DNA of 18,007 bases from a candidate division WOR-3 bacterium (GTDB lineage: Bacteria > SDB-A). The notes beneath the pieces were generated by a model, which ran no database searches, had not been told where the DNA came from, and saw only the letters and a program-made list of their open reading frames with translations. Below, piece after piece: positions 6,818 through 13,793 of the stretch. The stretch lies in assembly GCA_016926475.1 (NCBI GenBank), contig JAFGON010000049.1:1-18007 (forward strand), given 5' to 3'. The translations under genes were made by a program, and so were the position numbers. The stretch's first letter is position 1, and each line of letters begins with the position of its first letter.

Positions 6818-6890
6818 TTAGTATTTAACGAATAAAATTGAAATTATAGCTGCTTGAAAATGATGTTTTACGCTAAAGAATATTTTGGTA

Positions 6891-6922
6891 TTACAACATT
6901 TAGAAAAAAGATATATTATAAT
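6891..6922 (+). promoter_or_regulatory. Candidate promoter of the toxin-antitoxin cassette
   Basis: A perfect TATAAT lies at 6917-6922, 27 bases before the ATG at 6950. The overlapping TATTAT (6914-6919) stands 17 bases after TTACAA (6891-6896). The -35 match is weak. GGGGGA at 6941-6946 is the ribosome site. No clear palindromic operator is visible, although TA operons are usually autoregulated. Confidence 0.4.
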
Positions 6923-6949
6923 TACTCTTAGAATCAAATAGGGGGAAAT

Positions 6950-7282
6950 ATGAATAATGAAAAAATGTTGAAATTTTTTTATAAGACAAATACAGCCTAT
7001 AAAAGTCATTACATTAACGGTGTTATAGGCGGTTTAACGCCGAAGGGTGATCTGAAATTAGATTTTTTCTCAGAAAATTTCCCTGTTCCGAATAGTGTTG
7101 TCCATGAATTACTTGAAAATAATAATTTAGGAAAAGAAATCCAAAGAGAACTCAGCGAAGGAATAATTAGAGAAATAGAATGCGGGCTGGTGATGAATTT
7201 GGAAACTGCAAAAAGCATAAATCAGTGGTTGACTGAAAAAATAAAAGAAATCGAAAAATTTTATAAAAAGAGCCAAAAATGA
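6950..7282 (+). CDS. Conserved hypothetical protein, first gene of a toxin-antitoxin cassette
   Basis: 110 residues. The N-terminal part has strands around SHYINGVIGGLTPKGDLKLDF; the C-terminal part reads GIIREIECGLVMNLETAKSINQWLTEKIKEIE. The second part resembles the VMSPETAK...L...I pattern of DUF3467-like proteins, with a closing helix. I recognise the general look of this family (IxGxxGGxTPxGxLxLDF...REIExGxVMxLExAK), but not a function. No DNA-binding motif is evident. The stop codon overlaps the next start in an ATGA, so translation is probably coupled to the antitoxin gene. Whether it is part of the antitoxin complex, a third component or a passenger cannot be told here. GGGGGA precedes the ATG closely. 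Confidence 0.6.
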   Translation: MNNEKMLKFFYKTNTAYKSHYINGVIGGLTPKGDLKLDFFSENFPVPNSVVHELLENNNLGKEIQRELSEGIIREIECGLVMNLETAKSINQWLTEKIKEIEKFYKKSQK

Positions 7283-7560
7283 ACAACTATTCCAACGCGT
7301 CAATACATTCTTCAAAACAGGCATATAATTGGTGGTATAAAATACCGGAAAGTATAAAAAATACAGCTTCTGCTCTGAATAATTATGCTCAAACAGCGGA
7401 AAAACTATCTGAAAGTCACGAAAAGCAATACTTTTGCAAAGTATCTCCAATAGTGGAAAAATTGGAATTTTCAGAGTATGACTCTATTATCGTCTGTGAA
7501 ACGGCTTTAATAAAGGATTGGTTGCTTCCCCAGGAGGATATTGCTTGGAAGGATTTGTAA
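7279..7560 (+). CDS. Probable antitoxin of a PemK/MazF-type toxin
   Basis: 93 residues beginning in an ATGA overlap with the preceding gene. There is no recognisable ribbon-helix-helix or AbrB DNA-binding motif. The call rests on position directly before a PemK/MazF toxin and on the C-terminal peptide DWLLPQEDIAWKDL. Acidic tails of the form DWLxPEExAWxxL are seen in small proteins encoded next to PemK toxins, where the tail may act as toxin-binding segment (family knowledge plus inference). The N-terminal region is helical and Ser/Asn-rich. The last 16 bases overlap the toxin reading frame, and the toxin's Shine-Dalgarno lies inside this gene. There is no strong ribosome site of its own, so translation likely depends on the upstream gene. 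Confidence 0.6.
   Translation: MNNYSNASIHSSKQAYNWWYKIPESIKNTASALNNYAQTAEKLSESHEKQYFCKVSPIVEKLEFSEYDSIIVCETALIKDWLLPQEDIAWKDL
7532..7537 (+). promoter_or_regulatory. Shine-Dalgarno that sets the toxin start
   Basis: AGGAGG, seven bases before the TTG at 7545 and inside the antitoxin coding sequence. It favours TTG 7545 over the earlier in-frame TTG at 7518, which has no comparable site and would add nine residues before the family's normal N-terminus. Confidence 0.65.
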
Positions 7561-7883
7561 GGGGAGAAGTAGTAGTCATTCCTTTTCCGTTCTCTGATTT
7601 GACAAACAGTAAAAAAAGACCCGCTCTAATAGTATCAAGGCTTAAAGGCGATGATGTTATTCTTTGTCAAATTACGAGCAAAACCATTAAAGACGATTAT
7701 GCTATAGAAATTCTTGATTCAGATTTTAATAAAGGATCTCTCAATCAGCCAAGCAATATAAGACCCAACAAGTTATTCACGGCTGACAAAAAAATCATTA
7801 GAAGGTCTGTTGGAAATTTGAATGACAAAAAGTTTGATAAAGTAATAGAAAAAATTGTTCAGATCATAGAAAATAAAATTTAA
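7545..7883 (+). CDS. PemK/MazF-family mRNA interferase toxin
   Basis: 112 residues from the TTG at 7545; a longer version from TTG 7518 would have 121. It shows the PemK/MazF signature: RGEVVVIPFPFSDL (residues 6-19), KKRPALIVS with Arg25, then ILCQITSK with Thr44-Ser45. These correspond to the RNA-cleaving Arg and Thr/Ser region of the family. MazF-type toxins are ribosome-independent endoribonucleases that fold as SH3-like barrels and are inhibited by the partner's C-terminal tail. The family usually has 105-120 residues, so this one is complete. The start overlaps the antitoxin end by 16 bases, linking toxin synthesis to antitoxin translation. A rare TTG start may keep toxin output below antitoxin output. 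It converges on gpmA across 73 bases. Confidence 0.88.
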   Translation: MEGFVRGEVVVIPFPFSDLTNSKKRPALIVSRLKGDDVILCQITSKTIKDDYAIEILDSDFNKGSLNQPSNIRPNKLFTADKKIIRRSVGNLNDKKFDKVIEKIVQIIENKI

Positions 7884-7956
7884 TAAACTGTAGCCTGAGG
7901 TAAAATTCACAAAAAATATACATCATTGTAGCGCGGTGAAAACTAATAAACTTTTT

Positions 7957-8700
7957 TTACGCTTTACCCTGATTCTTCACGGCCTGTTCTGCTGAGGAGA
8001 GTTCCTCGTCAGATGCGAGGTAGTAATGCTTTACGGGCTTTAAAGCGTCGTCGAGTTCGTAGATCAGCGGTATACCTGTCGGTATATTCAGGGATACAAT
8101 CTTGTCCTCAGGAATGTCGTCTAGAAATTTAACCAGCGCTCTCAAGCTATTTCCGTGAGCGGCGATAATCACTTTTTTGCCGGATTTGACAGTCGGTGCG
8201 ATACTTTCGTGCCACAAGGGCAGAAACCTCGCGACAGTGTCTTTCAGGCACTCGGTCAGGGGCAGGTCTTTTTCGGACAGGTTTTTGTAGCGGGGGTCGT
8301 TGCCCGGATAGCGGAGGTCGGCCTTGGTAAGCTCAGGGGGCCTGATGTCATAACTTCTTCTCCATATATGAACCTGTTGCTCTCCGAATTTCTGCGCCAT
8401 TTCAGATTTGTTCAAGCCCTGTAGGGCACCGTAGTGGCGTTCGTTGAGCCTCCAGTTCCTTTCGACCGGTATCCACATAAGGTCCATTTCATCGAGAGCT
8501 ATCCAGAGAGTCCTTATGGCTCTTTTCAAAACAGAAGCGAACGCTATATCGAAAACAAAGCCTTTTTCCTTTAGTTTTTTGCCGGCTGAGTGAGCCTCTA
8601 CGACGCCTTTTTCGGAAAGATCTACATCGGTCCATCCTGTGAAGCGGTTCTCCTTGTTCCATACACTCTCACCGTGTCTTAAAAGTGTCAATTCATACAT
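7957..8700 (-). CDS. gpmA: 2,3-bisphosphoglycerate-dependent phosphoglycerate mutase
   Basis: 247 residues, the normal size of cofactor-dependent dPGM. It interconverts 3- and 2-phosphoglycerate in glycolysis and gluconeogenesis in the cytoplasm through a phosphohistidine. Visible residues: LRHGES with the phosphorylated His9, TGW at 21-23, Lys59-Arg60, NERHYG with the acid/base Glu87, RRSYDIRPP at 114-122, and AAHGNS with His182. The ATG has a strong AAGGAG (8706-8711) six bases upstream. The first 13 bases overlap the 3' end of the preceding phosphatase gene, so this is the last gene of a four-gene overlapping operon. Confidence 0.95.
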   Translation of the reverse strand: MYELTLLRHGESVWNKENRFTGWTDVDLSEKGVVEAHSAGKKLKEKGFVFDIAFASVLKRAIRTLWIALDEMDLMWIPVERNWRLNERHYGALQGLNKSEMAQKFGEQQVHIWRRSYDIRPPELTKADLRYPGNDPRYKNLSEKDLPLTECLKDTVARFLPLWHESIAPTVKSGKKVIIAAHGNSLRALVKFLDDIPEDKIVSLNIPTGIPLIYELDDALKPVKHYYLASDEELSSAEQAVKNQGKA

Positions 8701-9326
8701 GATGTCTCCTTTTGGATCAAGTGAAGATGAGAATCTTCGCCGAGGCTTGTAACTTTGAAATTTCCGTTTTCAACGGAGATTACTGTTATGGACGTGTTGT
8801 CTATTTTATCTGTGTTCCAGACCTCCGAAAGAGGTTTTTTTTCTGCAAGAGCACAGGCGGTTCTTATAAGAACTCCGTGTGAAAAAGCCAGAATACTTTT
8901 ATCTTTATGTTCTTTGGAGACATAATTTAAAAACTTCTCCGCCCTTTTTTGAACTTCTTCAAAAGTCTCGCCTCCTGTTATTGCAAAAATATGGGGACGG
9001 AGGTTGAAATCGTCATATTCTTTCGGAGTTTCCCTCTGTATGTCTTCGATGAGTTTACCTTCCCAGATTCCGAGATTTATTTCTTTTAACAGGTCCGATC
9101 TGATTATTGGCTGGCATCTTTTTTTTGTGATTACTTCAGCGGTTTTCAGGGCTCTTTTGAGAGGGCTTGAATAGATAAAATCAAATTTGGAGTTTTTGAG
9201 CCGTCTTTCGAGAGATTGCGCCTGTAACAATCCGAGTTCGGTGATATCTGATTCGCCCTGTCCCTGGAGCCTTTTTTGACAGTTCGAAGTGCTTTGGCCA
9301 TGCCTGACGAAAGAGATTTTCGTCAT
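8688..9326 (-). CDS. Histidine phosphatase superfamily protein (CobC/GpmB-like)
   Basis: 212 residues. The RHG motif FVRHGQS contains the catalytic His9; Arg58 lies in [11 protein letters not shown], Glu82 in [12 protein letters not shown] and His150 in FSHG. These form the phosphate pocket of the branch with phosphatase-type members (alpha-ribazole phosphatase, GpmB-like proteins, fructose-bisphosphatase-like). The substrate cannot be read from the sequence, and no cobalamin genes are nearby to support CobC. Its start overlaps the deacetylase stop (ATGA), and its end overlaps gpmA by 13 bases. It is therefore a superfamily paralogue sitting directly beside true gpmA, of which it is a distant relative only. 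Its ribosome site is weak, suggesting translational coupling to the deacetylase. Confidence 0.85.
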   Translation of the reverse strand: MTKISFVRHGQSTSNCQKRLQGQGESDITELGLLQAQSLERRLKNSKFDFIYSSPLKRALKTAEVITKKRCQPIIRSDLLKEINLGIWEGKLIEDIQRETPKEYDDFNLRPHIFAITGGETFEEVQKRAEKFLNYVSKEHKDKSILAFSHGVLIRTACALAEKKPLSEVWNTDKIDNTSITVISVENGNFKVTSLGEDSHLHLIQKETSCMN

Positions 9327-10135
9327 TTACCCGTCTCTCCCGAATAGCGCGAATACTTTCTGTAGACCGTGTCTTCGAGAGCTTCTTCCAGGGATATAAA
9401 TGTCCAGCCATTTTCCTTGAAATGATCGAGAATTTCACCGAGGGTGAAAGAGTTAAGATAATTCATGTGCAGAAGCATTATAAGAGGCACGTCTCTTTTG
9501 TATTTTTTTGTGTAAAAACTGTCGTTGTATACGATTCTCTCGCTTATGTGGGAGAGATAATCCCGCTTGACGGATTCGAGAAAAACCGTGTCACCGGACG
9601 GAAATGAGTCGACGAATGTTTTGTTGAACTTCCAGTCGTCATTGTCTATCGTTACCGGAGCGACTTCGTAGCCGCGGCTTCTGAGCGCCGCGAGGACGGA
9701 ATCCCTTTTTTCAGGTGTGTCTCCCATGCTGAGACAGGGATACCTGAAGTACTTGGGTCTTTCACCGAAAAGAGAAGTCAGCACAGAGTCGCAAACAATG
9801 AAATCCGAAATGTATTCTTCCGCCGAAACGTCGTCGAGGTCATGATGGGTATGAGTGTGGTTTGCTACTGTGTGGCCTCTTCGGACGAATTCGTTCATGA
9901 GGTCGAGGGCGAAAGAGTTTATCGTCGATGTCACTGTAAAACCGGTCACCTTGACGCCTCTGGAATCGAGAGTGTCGAGAATTCTCAGGAAATAGTCCTG
10001 TTTCTGTTCTCGGCTGAGGCCTCTTGTGTATGTGAAAGGCAGGTCGTCTATTGTGATGGCGACTCTTTTTTGAGCCGAAGCGATTTCCGCGAGCGATAAG
10101 GCGGTGAAAATAAAAGCAAAAACAGTAGCTTTCAT
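9323..10135 (-). CDS. Exported polysaccharide deacetylase (NodB/CE4 family)
   Basis: 270 residues with a signal peptide at 1-21 ending in ASA. CE4 motifs are in order: AITIDDLP with Asp30-Asp31; HTHTH with metal-binding His93 and His97; RYPC with Arg131; IDNDDW at 163-168; and LLHMN with His223. CE4 enzymes remove N- or O-acetyl groups from chitin-like sugars, peptidoglycan or other polysaccharides with a divalent metal in the periplasm or outside. The substrate is unknown here. The ATG has TAGGAGA upstream and overlaps the aminotransferase stop by four bases. The neighbours are cytoplasmic metabolic enzymes, so the functional link in this operon is not obvious. Confidence 0.88.
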   Translation of the reverse strand: MKATVFAFIFTALSLAEIASAQKRVAITIDDLPFTYTRGLSREQKQDYFLRILDTLDSRGVKVTGFTVTSTINSFALDLMNEFVRRGHTVANHTHTHHDLDDVSAEEYISDFIVCDSVLTSLFGERPKYFRYPCLSMGDTPEKRDSVLAALRSRGYEVAPVTIDNDDWKFNKTFVDSFPSGDTVFLESVKRDYLSHISERIVYNDSFYTKKYKRDVPLIMLLHMNYLNSFTLGEILDHFKENGWTFISLEEALEDTVYRKYSRYSGETGK

Positions 10136-11325
10136 AAGAATTCTCCTATCACTTCAGACAGAATTTTTATCCCTCTGTCAATCTGCTCGATCGAAGGAAA
10201 AGAATAATTCAGTCTCAGAGTGTTCTTTCCGGACGCGTCGCAGTGGAAAGGCTGGCCGGTTACGAAGGCGACATTTTTTTCTATAGCTTTATAGAATACA
10301 TCTTTGGCGTCAATGTTTTCCGGCAGTATGACCCACAGGAACATTCCGCCTTCAGGTTTTGACCACTCGACCTGCCGGGGCATGTTTTCTTCGAGAGCTC
10401 CGAGCATGGTCGAAATTTTTGGTTTGTAAAGGTCGATGGCTTTTTGTATGGTTTCTTCCATTTTTCCTTTCGAGATGAATTCAGACAATATGAGCTGAGT
10501 GAAAGACGGAGTGCAGAGGTCGACGGACTGTTTGAGCATTATTATTTTTTCTATGATTTCTTTTTCTGCCGTAATCCAGCCCATTCTCATGCCGGGAAAA
10601 AGCATTTTTGAAAATGTCTTCAGAAGGATTACTCCGCTGCCTCCTGAAATTGTCCAAAGACTCGGTAATATGTTTCCGGTAAAACTGAGCTCTCTGTAGG
10701 GAGAATCTTCGATTATCAGTATTTCTCTTTTCCGGGCAAATTTGACGAGTTCATTTCTCCTTTCAAGTGTCATCGTAATCCCTGAAGGATTTTGGAAATC
10801 CGGAATCGTGTATATAAATGAAGGCGGAGTGCCCTTCTTTTCGAGTTCGTCAACTTCTTTTTCGAGGGCGTAAATTTCCATTCCGCCGAAGTCCATTTTT
10901 ACGCCTATCATTCTGGCCATGTCGCGTCTGAAAGCCTGGATGGCTCCAAGATAAGAAGGCAGTTCCATTATGACGGGAGTGCCTTCGTCAATGAAAAGCC
11001 TCGAAACGAGGTCGAGACCCTGCTGTGACGATGAAGTGACGCATATCTGTTCCTCGGTAGCCTTTTCGCCGAAATCGGCCATGAACTTTACGAGGGAAGT
11101 CTGCATTTCAACTTCACCCGGTGTCGGTCCGTACTGGAGAGCCAGATAGCCTTTTGAGTGAAGAACTTTTTCAGTTATCTCGGTTATCTCTTTCGTCGGG
11201 AAAAGCTTCGAGTCGGGAAGACCGCCTCCGAAAGAAATTATGCCCGGCTTTCTGGTCAAGCTGAGAAGCTCCCTGATTTCCGATCTTTTTATGCTCGTAG
11301 AAATTTTTGAGAATCTGTGGTTCAT
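10132..11325 (-). CDS. PLP-dependent aminotransferase, class I/II (2-aminoadipate/aromatic/MocR-like type)
   Basis: 397 residues from the ATG at 11325, which has AAAGGAG six bases upstream. The frame stays open upstream to 11469, but that would overrun the divergent helicase gene and its promoter and add residues with no family match, so the shorter start is preferred. Fold-type I features (short-form numbering): GGGLPD near the N-terminus, YGPTPGEVEM, PDFQNPSG with Asn179, EDSPYREL with Asp207 and Tyr210, PLP Lys240 in TFSKMLFPGMRMGW, and substrate-binding Arg371 in RLNYS. This pattern fits the subgroup of LysN-like 2-aminoadipate aminotransferases, broad aromatic/branched-chain aminotransferases and MocR C-terminal domains, without the GntR DNA-binding part. 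The exact substrate is uncertain. It is the first gene of the four-gene operon. Confidence 0.88.
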   Translation of the reverse strand: MNHRFSKISTSIKRSEIRELLSLTRKPGIISFGGGLPDSKLFPTKEITEITEKVLHSKGYLALQYGPTPGEVEMQTSLVKFMADFGEKATEEQICVTSSSQQGLDLVSRLFIDEGTPVIMELPSYLGAIQAFRRDMARMIGVKMDFGGMEIYALEKEVDELEKKGTPPSFIYTIPDFQNPSGITMTLERRNELVKFARKREILIIEDSPYRELSFTGNILPSLWTISGGSGVILLKTFSKMLFPGMRMGWITAEKEIIEKIIMLKQSVDLCTPSFTQLILSEFISKGKMEETIQKAIDLYKPKISTMLGALEENMPRQVEWSKPEGGMFLWVILPENIDAKDVFYKAIEKNVAFVTGQPFHCDASGKNTLRLNYSFPSIEQIDRGIKILSEVIGEFL

Positions 11326-11349
11326 AGTCGCTCCTTTTTGGAAAAAGAT

Positions 11350-11379
11350 ATTATATTTTAAAATCTCTGCCCCGGACAA
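11350..11379 (-). promoter_or_regulatory. Promoter of the aminotransferase-gpmA operon
   Basis: On the minus strand TTGTCC (11379 to 11374) and a perfect TATAAT (11355 to 11350) are 18 bases apart, 25 bases before the ATG at 11325. No operator-like palindrome is evident. Confidence 0.55.
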
Positions 11380-11386
11380 TTTTTTT

Positions 11387-11416
11387 TTAACAAATATCTC
11401 CGGGTGCTGATAAAAT
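11387..11416 (+). promoter_or_regulatory. Candidate promoter of the helicase gene
   Basis: TTAACA (11387-11392) and TAAAAT (11411-11416) are 18 bases apart, each one base from consensus, and lie 25 bases before the TTG start at 11441. It is arranged back to back with the operon promoter on the other strand. Confidence 0.45.
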
Positions 11417-11440
11417 CCAGAAAACAGAAATGGGGTAAAA

Positions 11441-13768
11441 TTGGACGTATCGGTAGGTGAATTAGTCAAATTCGTGTATTTCGATCAGGATCTCGAATCC
11501 GGATTCAGAAGTCTGAAAAAAGCCGTCAGGGGCGTAGTTCTTCACAGGGAATACCAGGAGTCGAAATCCGCAAAAGCCGATTACTCGGCCGAGGTATTTC
11601 TCACGTACGATTTCGAGTTTAAGGGAAGGGAATTCACTCTGAAAGGAAAAGCCGACGGTATATTTCGTGACTCAGGAATCGCCACTGTGGAAGAGATAAA
11701 AACGGGTAGCGTTCAAGGAAGGGAAGAGAGCGCCCTCGAGATGCACCTTGCACAGGCAAAGTGCTACGCGTTCATGTACTCGCGGATAAATAATGAAGAC
11801 TCCGTAAAAGTTTTAGTGACTTATCTGGACGAAACAGGTCCGAAATCCGAAAAAAGCCTCGTATTTACAAAAGAAGAACTCGAGAGAGATTTTTTTGCCC
11901 TGTTTGACAAATATTACAGATGGATTGAATTTGAGGAGAACAGAAGAATACAGAGAAACGCCACGCTTAAAAAAGCGAGTTTTCCACACTCAAAATACAG
12001 AAAAGGACAGGACGAGCTCTCTGCGAGCGTTTTCGAAGCGATAGAATCTTCAAAGACTCTGTTTTTTAGGGCACCGACCGGAATCGGTAAAACAGTGGCG
12101 ACAATTTTTCCCGCGATGAAGGCTATTGGAGACAATCTTGTCGAAAAGGCTTTTTATCTCACGGCAAAAAATACCACGAGGGAAGTCGTTGAAAAAACTC
12201 TGGAGCTGTTTCTGGAAAAAGGCGTCGCTTTGAAATCAGTTTCAATAACTGCTAAAAGCAGGATATGCTTCATGAATCTCGAAGTCTGCGACACGAGCCA
12301 CTGCCCTTATGCCAAAGGATATTACGGACGAGTCAACGGAGCCATCATAGAAGCTCTGGAAAACGACAACCTTTTGACGAGAAACGAGATCGAAAAATAC
12401 GCCGAAAAGCACAGTGTTTGCCCTTTCGAGTTTTCGCTCGATGTTTCAAATTACTGCGATTTCATCGTCTGCGATTACAATTACCTTTTCGATCCGGCCG
12501 TTTTTCTGAGAAGGTATTTTACACAGGATTCCAATGATTTCGTTTTTCTCGTCGATGAGGCTCACAATTTACCTGACAGAGCACGCGAGATGTTTTCGGC
12601 TCAGTTAAAACTTTCGGATTTCTCCAACAAAAAATATTTGGCTGACGATGATATTCTCGAAGGATGCACAGAAGCCGTCGAGGAATTTTTCAGGGACCTC
12701 GCGTCGAAACTGCCCGAAGAGGGATTTTGGGTGCAGAAAGAACCGGTGGAGGAAATTATTGAACTTCTCGCGGCTTTCTCCACGGCGTGCGGATTATGGC
12801 TCGAGGAAAATTACGGAAAAAAACATTACGAGGAATTGCTTAAGCTGTATTTCGATGTCCAGTCTTATTTGAAGACTTTTGAATATTACGGCCCCACTTA
12901 TGTCACTTACACGAAATTCGAAAGAGGAGACGTCCTGCTGAAACAATTTTGTTTGGACCCTTCTGAGAACATAGGGCAGATATTGAAAAAAGGAAGATCG
13001 GGAGTGTTTTTTTCGGCGACTCTCAAACCAATTGAATATTACAGAGACATTCTCGGCGGAAATCATGACTCTGTATTGCTCGAACTTAATTCGCCTTTTC
13101 CAAAAGAAAACCTCGCAATTTGCGTGACTCCATTTGTTTCGACGAAGTACGCTTCGAGAGATTTCAGTCTTATCTGTGTCTGTTCTATAATACACGAACT
13201 GATTTCATCCAAAAAAGGCAATTACATGGCATATTTTCCGTCGTACGTATATCTGGAAAAAGCTCTGGCTTGTTTTGAGGAAAAGTATCCCGACGTAAAA
13301 ATAATAGGGCAAAAAGCTCAGATGACCGAATCGCAGAGAAAAAAATTTTTAAAAAACTTCAAAAAAACAAAAAAAGAAGGAGTCCTCGGATTCGCCGTCA
13401 TGGGAGGCGTATTTTCTGAAGGCATTGATCTTCACGGAGAAAAACTTTCGGGAGCGGTGATCGTTGGAGTGGGTCTCCCCAGGATCTGTTTCGAACTCGA
13501 CATAATAAGGGAGTATTTCGAGTCCAAGCTGGAAGCTGGATTCGAGTTCGCATACATGTATCCTGGTATGAACAAAGTTCTTCAAGCTGCCGGAAGAGTA
13601 ATAAGGACGGAAAAGGACAGAGGGGCGATAATTCTCGTCGACGAAAGATTTTCTCTCTCCAGATATACCGACTTGTTTCCCGAAGAATGGTCGAATTTCA
13701 AAACAGCGTCTTCGACGAATGATGTAAAAACTATACTTGAAGCTTTTTGGGCTAAAGCGACAAAATAA
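11441..13768 (+). CDS. Fused Cas4/RecB-like nuclease and XPD/DinG-type iron-sulfur DNA helicase
   Basis: 775 residues from a TTG at 11441. Upstream in-frame codons offer no better start, an ATG at 11430 runs straight into a stop, and SVGELVKFVY matches the family's N-terminus. Residues 1-165 form a PD-(D/E)XK domain: His35, Asp72 in GKADG, Glu85-x-Lys87 in VEEIKTG and Gln105-x3-Tyr109. The helicase follows: Walker A APTGIGKT (Lys217), four iron-sulfur cysteines C276, C283, C288 and C327, then DEAH at 372-375. Later come GGVFSEGIDL and the arginine-finger motif QAAGRVIRTE. This is superfamily 2 in the XPD/DinG branch, expected to unwind DNA 5'-3'; a nuclease N-terminus suggests a repair role. 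The Cas4-type C-terminal cysteine cluster of the nuclease is absent. The gene stands divergent from the operon and 25 bases before the cyclase gene, possibly co-transcribed with it. Confidence 0.85.
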   Translation: MDVSVGELVKFVYFDQDLESGFRSLKKAVRGVVLHREYQESKSAKADYSAEVFLTYDFEFKGREFTLKGKADGIFRDSGIATVEEIKTGSVQGREESALEMHLAQAKCYAFMYSRINNEDSVKVLVTYLDETGPKSEKSLVFTKEELERDFFALFDKYYRWIEFEENRRIQRNATLKKASFPHSKYRKGQDELSASVFEAIESSKTLFFRAPTGIGKTVATIFPAMKAIGDNLVEKAFYLTAKNTTREVVEKTLELFLEKGVALKSVSITAKSRICFMNLEVCDTSHCPYAKGYYGRVNGAIIEALENDNLLTRNEIEKYAEKHSVCPFEFSLDVSNYCDFIVCDYNYLFDPAVFLRRYFTQDSNDFVFLVDEAHNLPDRAREMFSAQLKLSDFSNKKYLADDDILEGCTEAVEEFFRDLASKLPEEGFWVQKEPVEEIIELLAAFSTACGLWLEENYGKKHYEELLKLYFDVQSYLKTFEYYGPTYVTYTKFERGDVLLKQFCLDPSENIGQILKKGRSGVFFSATLKPIEYYRDILGGNHDSVLLELNSPFPKENLAICVTPFVSTKYASRDFSLICVCSIIHELISSKKGNYMAYFPSYVYLEKALACFEEKYPDVKIIGQKAQMTESQRKKFLKNFKKTKKEGVLGFAVMGGVFSEGIDLHGEKLSGAVIVGVGLPRICFELDIIREYFESKLEAGFEFAYMYPGMNKVLQAAGRVIRTEKDRGAIILVDERFSLSRYTDLFPEEWSNFKTASSTNDVKTILEAFWAKATK

Positions 13769-13793
13769 CAAGAAAATGTGATATTCTTTTATC

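Noticed and set aside
7518-7544. Upstream TTG start for the toxin giving 121 residues
   Set aside because: No ribosome site in front of it, and the extra nine residues fall outside the PemK/MazF fold. TTG 7545 has AGGAGG at good spacing.
7884-7956. Terminator between the toxin gene and gpmA
   Set aside because: A T-run at 7952-7958 is present, but I find no stable stem next to it.
8688-9326. Calling the small histidine phosphatase cobC
   Set aside because: No cobalamin genes nearby, and the active-site motifs are shared by many phosphatases of the superfamily.
11326-11469. 48-residue N-terminal extension of the aminotransferase
   Set aside because: It would cover both divergent promoters and the helicase start. 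The internal ATG at 11325 has a strong Shine-Dalgarno, and family homology begins there.
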